DNA from: Apostichopus japonicus
Taxonomy: Eukaryota > Echinodermata > Holothuroidea > Aspidochirotida > Stichopodidae
Assembly: GCF_037975245.1 (NCBI RefSeq)
Contig: NC_092570.1
Coordinates: forward strand, 7,687,001 to 7,751,000
DNA length: 64,000 nucleotides
Direction: 5' to 3'
Shown here: positions 61,601 to 64,000 of the stretch, one piece after another
Position numbering within the stretch: position 1 is the first letter of the stretch
Layout of the letters: each line of letters opens with the position of its first letter
Notes under the pieces: generated by a model
Seen by the model: only the letters and a program-made list of their open reading frames with translations
What the model was told of the DNA's origin: nothing
Databases searched by the model: none
Program-made: the position numbers and the translations under genes

Positions 61601-62898
61601 ACCCTTTCCGGGCCTGGCTAATTTGCAGATAAACGAAGAATAAATAGGTGTTATCGCCAAATTACACCAACCAAATGTGACAAAAGGCAATAAGTAGATG
61701 AGAGAGCAATAAAAAAGTCAATAATCATGAATAAGTAAAAAGTGGTAAAGAGCTGAAAAGGGCGCCAGCAGTCCATTTGAGTCCGTCAGGGGGGGCATCC
61801 GCCCCCCTTGACTGTATGGACGCTCCGCCACTGCCTGTTAGGCTTGTGGACCTAACTCTCTCTGTGCAAAGCATAGGAAGCAGCTTCGACAGCAATTGGA
61901 ATTTTTCCTTGGTAACAACGGAACACATGTCACACTGGGTACATTTCCTTTCCCACTGAGCTAAACTTCACAATAGATGTGAACTAGTTGGATTTGATTT
62001 GTTTACTAGGTCAATGGAAGATACAGGCAGTTATAAGTCGTGGCAACTTGCAGCTATATATCCCTCCACATATAATGATGGCGGTTAAGTCAAATGAAAT
62101 AAATTTATACAGCCATTTTGGTTTGCTTGTCAAGTTTTTCTACATTCAGTCCATCCATCATACTCAGTTAATTACTCTTATTTTCCCTTCGCATCTCTCC
62201 ATAGTTAAATTATAATATATTCATGTATTCATAACTCTAGTGGGATATACTGTAATAAGAGGTATTTTCTGACTGACCAAGCCTTAAGGGATTGGCTTGA
62301 TAGCCTGAAAAGTGAGTCTCCCCCCCCCCACTACCTTTATTTTACATCAATATCAGCAAAATCTCTTAGACTTTTACAACTGGCGGCAACATCCCCCCCC
62401 CTAATTAAACTTTGTGTGTAAATAGTTGTTGAAAACATTTGAAGGAAAAAATATATATATATATATGTAAAAATGAATATTTTTATGTCTTCGTTTTTCC
62501 TCCTAGATTATATGAAACGATTGATAGCAGTCTCACAACAGGACCTGAATGGCATGTTTTTAACGACCTACGGGGAAATGTACAGGGAAAACGATGCATT
62601 ATTCATGGATCTTTTCACCAGTTTACGTAATTACTACTTTGGTATCGAGATTGACCTCGAGCAGGTCATGGACGACTTTTTCTTTGTACTCTTCCAAAAG
62701 ATGTTTGCCCTCTTGAACGTTGACTACGAGTACACAAGTAGCTTTTGGATGTGCACAGGGAATTATATGGAGGAACTCATGCCGTTTGAAAACATCCCAC
62801 AGAAGCTGACCCTTCAGATCCGACGGTCGCTGACTGCAGCGAGAACGTTCGTCCAGGGTCTCGGAATCGGCAGGGACGTGGTCACGGACATCTCAAAG
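26488..62898 (+). CDS. Glypican (GPC1/2/4/6-type), N-terminal part, three exons; gene continues off the right edge
   Basis: GPI-anchored heparan sulphate proteoglycan core protein of the cell surface, a co-receptor for growth-factor and Wnt-type signals. Coding exons are 26488-26653, 60444-60602 and 62507-62898 (717 bases, 239 codons, phases 1, 1, 0), all with AG/GT borders. Exon 1 encodes a signal-peptide-like start and [20 protein letters not shown], the conserved first-Cys block. Exon 2 has [17 protein letters not shown], the diagnostic RIC...YTCC motif. Exon 3 has [30 protein letters not shown] and [16 protein letters not shown], all typical of the helical glypican core. The GAG-attachment and GPI regions are outside the window. 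Closer to GPC1/2/4/6 than to GPC3/5 by these motifs; the exact orthologue is not resolved. Intron 1 is about 33.8 kb and intron 2 about 1.9 kb. Confidence 0.93.
26654..35060. other. Glypican intron 1, left part: no supported gene
   Basis: AT-rich. The translated ORFs here are short, have no recognisable domains and conflict with each other. It contains several G- or C-runs (31886-31935, 32092-32118, 33823-33840, 34724-34760) and poly(A) tracts (29701-29728). Confidence 0.5.
35065..35585. repeat. Tandem repeat, three degenerate units of about 150-190 bp
   Basis: Units begin at the gaccacag motif at 35065, 35255 and about 35428. Each contains acacctgataa-like, cttgtggtactca-like and cagtgt(tt)aaga-like blocks. 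Units 1 and 2 are close; unit 3 is more diverged and shorter. Confidence 0.85.
35586..38739. other. Glypican intron 1: no gene; CpG-containing block at 37500-38060
   Basis: Mostly AT-rich sequence without a supported gene. A G-run lies at 36690-36710. Between about 37500 and 38060 the base composition changes: CpG is frequent (for example aaacgcggccgtgaaatcgatt near 37668), unlike the surroundings. This may be a regulatory block or an old element. Confidence 0.4.
38740..39113 (+). mobile_element. TTAA-flanked MITE, copy 3 (single), glypican intron 1
   Basis: It begins TTAAAGGGTGTGAAGACTCG and ends CGAGTCTTCATTGCCTTTAA, with an interior colinear with 2971-3335. The isolated copy shows that one arm of the EARS2 inverted pair is a complete element in itself. 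Confidence 0.8.
40130..40200 (-). repeat. Possible LINE 3' tail (minus strand)
   Basis: Read on the minus strand it has tttgtaaagcgc ... gctatataagattttattt, resembling the GTAAAGCGC...GGCGCTATATAA(A/G) tail of many non-LTR retrotransposons. It is short and without coding sequence. Confidence 0.4.
40725..41010 (-). repeat. Second copy of the 17.8-18.2 kb dispersed repeat, opposite orientation
   Basis: The order ttttggtttacgatg, aacctttgcagtcgtgctgg, (GT)n, cttgtaaacatatctcaagaa, atgtcatacttggt matches the reverse complement of 18190-18010. Divergence is considerable, but the blocks are colinear. Confidence 0.6.
42575..42695. repeat. Palindromic short tandem repeat
   Basis: Repeated, partly inverted copies of gctatagcatacta and actatgcatact. 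Any part can pair with others, so the block is highly foldable. Confidence 0.85.
43493..43630. repeat. (TA)n microsatellite with TATG interruptions
   Basis: Long TA run that directly borders the left end of the hAT-like element. Its continuation lies at 45370-45490 on the other side. Predicted Tyr/Ile-rich ORFs are artefacts. Confidence 0.95.
43631..45369. mobile_element. hAT-like non-autonomous element inserted in a TA microsatellite
   Basis: The ends are TAGTGTTCAACCGATTA and its inverted partner TAATCATTTGAACACTA. Both ends carry several subterminal ccgatt/aatcgg repeats, a hAT hallmark. It is flanked by TATATATA on both sides, compatible with an 8-bp duplication but not provable in a TA run. 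Internal ORFs (44487-44825 minus, 44509-44721 plus) show no transposase motif, and an internal near-duplication (ttgacttagtgtg near 44499 and 44627) is present. Length 1739 bp. Confidence 0.7.
45370..45490. repeat. (TA)n microsatellite, right part
   Basis: TA/CA/TATG-rich run, the continuation of the 43493-43630 microsatellite interrupted by the hAT-like element. Confidence 0.9.
47850..48480. repeat. Degenerate 151-bp tandem repeat, about four units
   Basis: agattggaatt occurs at 47861, 48012 and 48163, exactly 151 bases apart, with a weaker fourth unit near 48312. Each unit also has ggtaaa.agatattggGaAAc and gaaagaaa.tgaatgaa-like blocks. A G17 run lies just upstream (47819-47835). Confidence 0.88.
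48964..49103 (+). repeat. Left inverted terminal repeat of the DIRS-like element
   Basis: Its reverse complement matches 55304-55426 almost base for base (through the cgcacagtgttatta and gaggagacaggtaag blocks). The outermost ~25 bases (tatttacttcgctcctcgc) differ from the right end, but match the left half of the internal complementary region. Confidence 0.88.
49688..50164 (+). pseudogene. DIRS-like ORF1 (gag-like), truncated by a tandem duplication
   Basis: From the first ATG in frame at 49688 the product starts [19 protein letters not shown], with a CxxC-containing head of the type seen at the start of DIRS ORF1. It then becomes a long Glu/Arg-rich charged stretch. The frame stops at 50162-50164 inside the second copy of a 146-bp duplication. 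Because 146 is not divisible by three, the duplication shifts the frame; sequence colinear with the first copy's frame continues to about 50352. Downstream (50780-50845) lies an acatttacaac short repeat. Function in the family: nucleic-acid-binding structural protein. Confidence 0.65.
49983..50274 (+). repeat. 146-bp tandem duplication inside DIRS ORF1
   Basis: agagtacccctaacggtccc begins at 49983 and again at 50129. The two copies are nearly identical over 146 bases (for example ggttgattacggccagaggg in both; one visible change in gctccTgccaaGgaaag). Confidence 0.93.
52464..52690 (+). repeat. tRNA-derived SINE, full-length copy, inside the DIRS-like element
   Basis: The tRNA-like head has A box TAGCTCAGTGG (52476-52486) and B box GGTTCAAGTCA (52520-52530). 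It is followed by a body shared with 23822-24010, including gacaattcatagtcatgg and gcggctttgataagcca. It ends near gatgatctaaatt. A pol III promoter is inferred from the boxes. Confidence 0.85.
52797..53045 (+). repeat. Second, different tRNA-derived SINE
   Basis: Head with an A-box-like TGGTCAAGCGG (52807-52817) and a degraded B box near ggttttagtcc. Then comes ccttgggcaaggcacttta, a block found in SINEs of many animals. It ends in an ATT-rich tail near 53025-53045. It shares no body sequence with the other SINE. Confidence 0.7.
53428..54754 (+). pseudogene. DIRS-like RNase H fragment and tyrosine recombinase, frame-broken
   Basis: Successive fragments in shifting frames. SDNTMVV (about 53452), then [18 protein letters not shown] and [14 protein letters not shown], are RNase H. 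Next come [18 protein letters not shown] and [20 protein letters not shown], with the recombinase following: [35 protein letters not shown], then [15 protein letters not shown] and [20 protein letters not shown], ending at TAA 54752-54754 inside the internal complementary region. A roughly 14-base insertion splits VVAY from INRQGG. Stops occur near 53796, 54168 and 54440. The catalytic HxxR reads HNIS (Arg changed to Ser), while the presumed nucleophile Tyr in ACYLPD is kept. Inactive as read. Confidence 0.8.
54747..54845 (+). other. Internal complementary region of the DIRS-like element
   Basis: The first half (ggtgctaaagttgtgagg ... gcgaagtaaatatt) is the complement of the left outer end; the second half (ccaaaacttactggtttgg ... 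gcttacctgtctcc) is the complement of the right outer end. Read together it equals the reverse complement of a right-end/left-end circle junction, sharing aatattta at the joint. It overlaps the recombinase stop codon. Confidence 0.9.
55304..55469 (+). repeat. Right inverted terminal repeat of the DIRS-like element
   Basis: The inner ~123 bases match the reverse complement of the left repeat. The outer part (gctcgtcactcgtaaatatcc ... ttttggaatattt) matches only the second half of the internal complementary region, as in DIRS1-type elements. Confidence 0.88.
55527..55665 (+). repeat. Non-LTR retrotransposon (LINE) 3' end remnant
   Basis: ctgaagacccatcttttcac, then gtaaagcaccttgagcag, then ggcgctatataagtctcattta and an ATTATT tail. 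This order is typical of the 3' end of L2/CR1- or RTE-like LINEs. It lies just outside the right end of the DIRS-like element. No RT-coding part is seen. Confidence 0.6.
56177..56389 (-). CDS. Possible small nested gene, 70-residue unknown protein
   Basis: Intronless ORF antisense to glypican, inside its intron 1. It starts [17 protein letters not shown] and ends in [14 protein letters not shown] before TAA at 56179-56177. The composition is balanced, with scattered Cys, Pro and a basic centre ([10 protein letters not shown]); there is no signal peptide or membrane segment. On the minus strand an AATAAA lies at 56115-56110, about 65 bases after the stop. The block is richer in CpG than the surrounding intron. 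I do not recognise the family. It could be a real short gene, a processed copy, the last exon of a gene, or chance. Confidence 0.35.
   Translation of the reverse strand: MSRSTSQSQQRKGTQSWQFNCVVPFIPVPSPGTHRKDRRDLKRSNLLVSFGYPVCVDKTCDKLIPGPDDE
56460..59742. other. Glypican intron 1: no supported gene; CpG-containing block at 57230-57560
   Basis: AT-rich with pyrimidine- or purine-rich stretches (57765-57830 G-rich; 59040-59290 C-rich). The block 57230-57560 has frequent CpG (for example tcactcgtcgtcgtagcc near 57371) and may be regulatory. No ORF of recognised family. Confidence 0.4.
59751..60115. mobile_element. hAT-like MITE, glypican intron 1 near exon 2
   Basis: Left end CAGTGGTGTAGGAA; right end TTCCTACGCCCTTG (inverted, 11 of 14 matching). 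An 8-bp flanking duplication with one mismatch: gttgttac at 59743-59750 and gatgttac at 60116-60123. The interior has an internal repeat (gatgcaatttggtgc at about 59876 and 59956) and a C/G-rich palindrome near 60070-60098. No ORF. It ends about 330 bases before glypican exon 2. Confidence 0.75.
61424..61833. mobile_element. hAT-like MITE, glypican intron 2
   Basis: Perfect terminal inverted repeats CAGTGGCGGAGC and GCTCCGCCACTG, and an 8-bp flanking duplication with one mismatch: cctgatag at 61416-61423 and cctgttag at 61834-61841. 410 bp with no transposase. The remainder of intron 2 shows nothing else supported. Confidence 0.85.
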
Positions 62899-64000
62899 GT
62901 AGGTCGCACGATCGGTGTAGAACCCCGTGGTTACGGTGCGTCCTGCGTACCCGAAAAATTCTCTTGTGAGGTCAGAAAGGCTCATGACTCAAAGATGTCA
63001 TACTTGCTGGTGATGTTTTTTTTAAGGGTAATATTAGACAAATAACACAAATGGCAATATCCTTGATAGGATAGGTATAGTGAGGCCTAACCACATATAT
63101 ACAGTACATATGGACTTCACTGTTGGATCACACAGTAGTGGAGAGAAATACCGTCATATATGCGCAATTTAGCTTTCACCGAACAGTGAGCTAATCAAAT
63201 CAATAGAATAACTCCTTCAGGAGATCTGCAGTCTAGTTTCACTTCAAATGTTATCAATTTTCGTCTTTCCTGTCTAGGGATGAAAAAGTTTGCAACATTT
63301 TGGTTCGGTGGACGAAAGAATGGGTGTACCATGTGTATTTATATATGGGTGTTTATTTTTTTATGGGTACCAATGCTGTTTAAGGCACCACTTTCCTTGT
63401 GTACTAATCCTTTCTCACTACTAAGTTGCAATGAATTATTCATGTGGTAAATATTTATGTGCATTAATATGTCTTTGTTATGGTACCAACACAAAAAAAT
63501 AAATGTGTTGACAACCATGTTTTTTTTGTAGATTTTTTAATGGTGTCCCATCATTTTTTGCTGTTTATCTGTGACATTTCAACAGTTGTTATTAAATATG
63601 CTGTATTTTATCATTACAGGGTAAATTCGTCGATTATTTGTTCGAAGTAAATAATAACCTAGGTCTCCTTCACGTTATTCGAAATTTCGCTTTATATTGG
63701 TTCGTGTTCGTTATGCAGTGAATTGATCACTTTGCAACTTACGACGTAAGTTTTCGTGTCCTTAACACTTACGTAGGGAACATCAGTTTTCCACCATGTA
63801 TATTTGAAAATAAAAGGCATGTACTACATTGTTTTATCTGCTTAAGAGTTAATGATGACAAACAATACTATAAATGAAAACAATGTTACGGTATTGCTAA
63901 AAGTGTCTCGAAAATAAACAGGTGAAACTTTTAGTCTTTCATTTCGTGTCCTAAAAATATTTTACGTTGTTATAAACTTCAGTGATCAGTATTTACTAAC
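62899..64000. other. Glypican intron 3, start; no further exon recognised
   Basis: Begins with the donor gtaggt after exon 3. I looked for the next glypican exon (the Cys-rich block after FVQGL) and did not find it before the window edge. Several AATAAA-like sites are present but not meaningful here. Confidence 0.6.

Noticed and set aside
63621-63722. Open stretch after an acceptor-like cattacag, tested as glypican exon 4
   Set aside because: The reading GKFVDYLFEVNNN has none of the Cys-rich features expected after FVQGL and ends in a stop; it does not fit the family.

Overview
This is a eukaryotic nuclear window: AT-rich, with GT-AG introns and many transposon families. It is most likely from a marine invertebrate deuterostome. 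An echinoderm is my best guess, from the protein similarity and the mix of Ty3/mag-like, DIRS-like and hAT-like elements, but the sequence alone does not prove this. I recognise four host genes. From left to right they are EARS2 (minus strand, 5' half only, continuing off the left edge), DNAJC19/TIM14 (plus, complete, six coding exons), BLZF1/golgin-45 (plus, complete, six coding exons) and a glypican (plus, first three coding exons, continuing off the right edge). All exon joins were made by eye from GT-AG sites, reading phase and family similarity.

Layout. 1-4156 is EARS2; its intron 2 holds two inverted copies of a TTAA-flanked MITE. 4157-4846 is the shared upstream region of the head-to-head pair EARS2/DNAJC19, both nuclear genes for mitochondrial proteins. 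4847 to about 9070 is DNAJC19 with a long 3' UTR, followed by an AT microsatellite and a 57-bp minisatellite. About 10.5-16.5 kb is BLZF1, with another TTAA-flanked MITE in intron 3. 18835-23716 is an intact-looking Ty3/gypsy LTR retrotransposon with LTRs identical by eye, a 5-bp target duplication, a tRNA-Ser(GCT)-type primer-binding site and a polypurine tract. A 5'-truncated tRNA-derived SINE follows it. From 26488 to the right edge is the glypican gene, whose first intron is about 33.8 kb.

The glypican intron 1 holds most of the accessory material. It has several tandem repeats (about 190-bp and 151-bp units), a single copy of the EARS2-intron MITE, a 1.74-kb hAT-like element inside a TA microsatellite, and a 6.5-kb degenerate DIRS-like tyrosine-recombinase retrotransposon. 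The DIRS element has inverted terminal repeats and a clear internal complementary region. A small antisense ORF with a poly(A) signal (possible nested gene) and a short hAT MITE lie further right. A second hAT MITE sits in glypican intron 2.

How the genes relate. EARS2 charges mitochondrial tRNA-Glu, and DNAJC19 is the J-like subunit of the presequence translocase motor; they could share a bidirectional promoter. Golgin-45 organises Golgi cisternae, and glypican is a GPI-anchored heparan sulphate proteoglycan of the cell surface. I see no functional link between these last two. The unusual content is in the mobile elements. The DIRS element, with its circle-junction-like internal region and damaged gag and recombinase, and the complete young Ty3 copy are the most informative.
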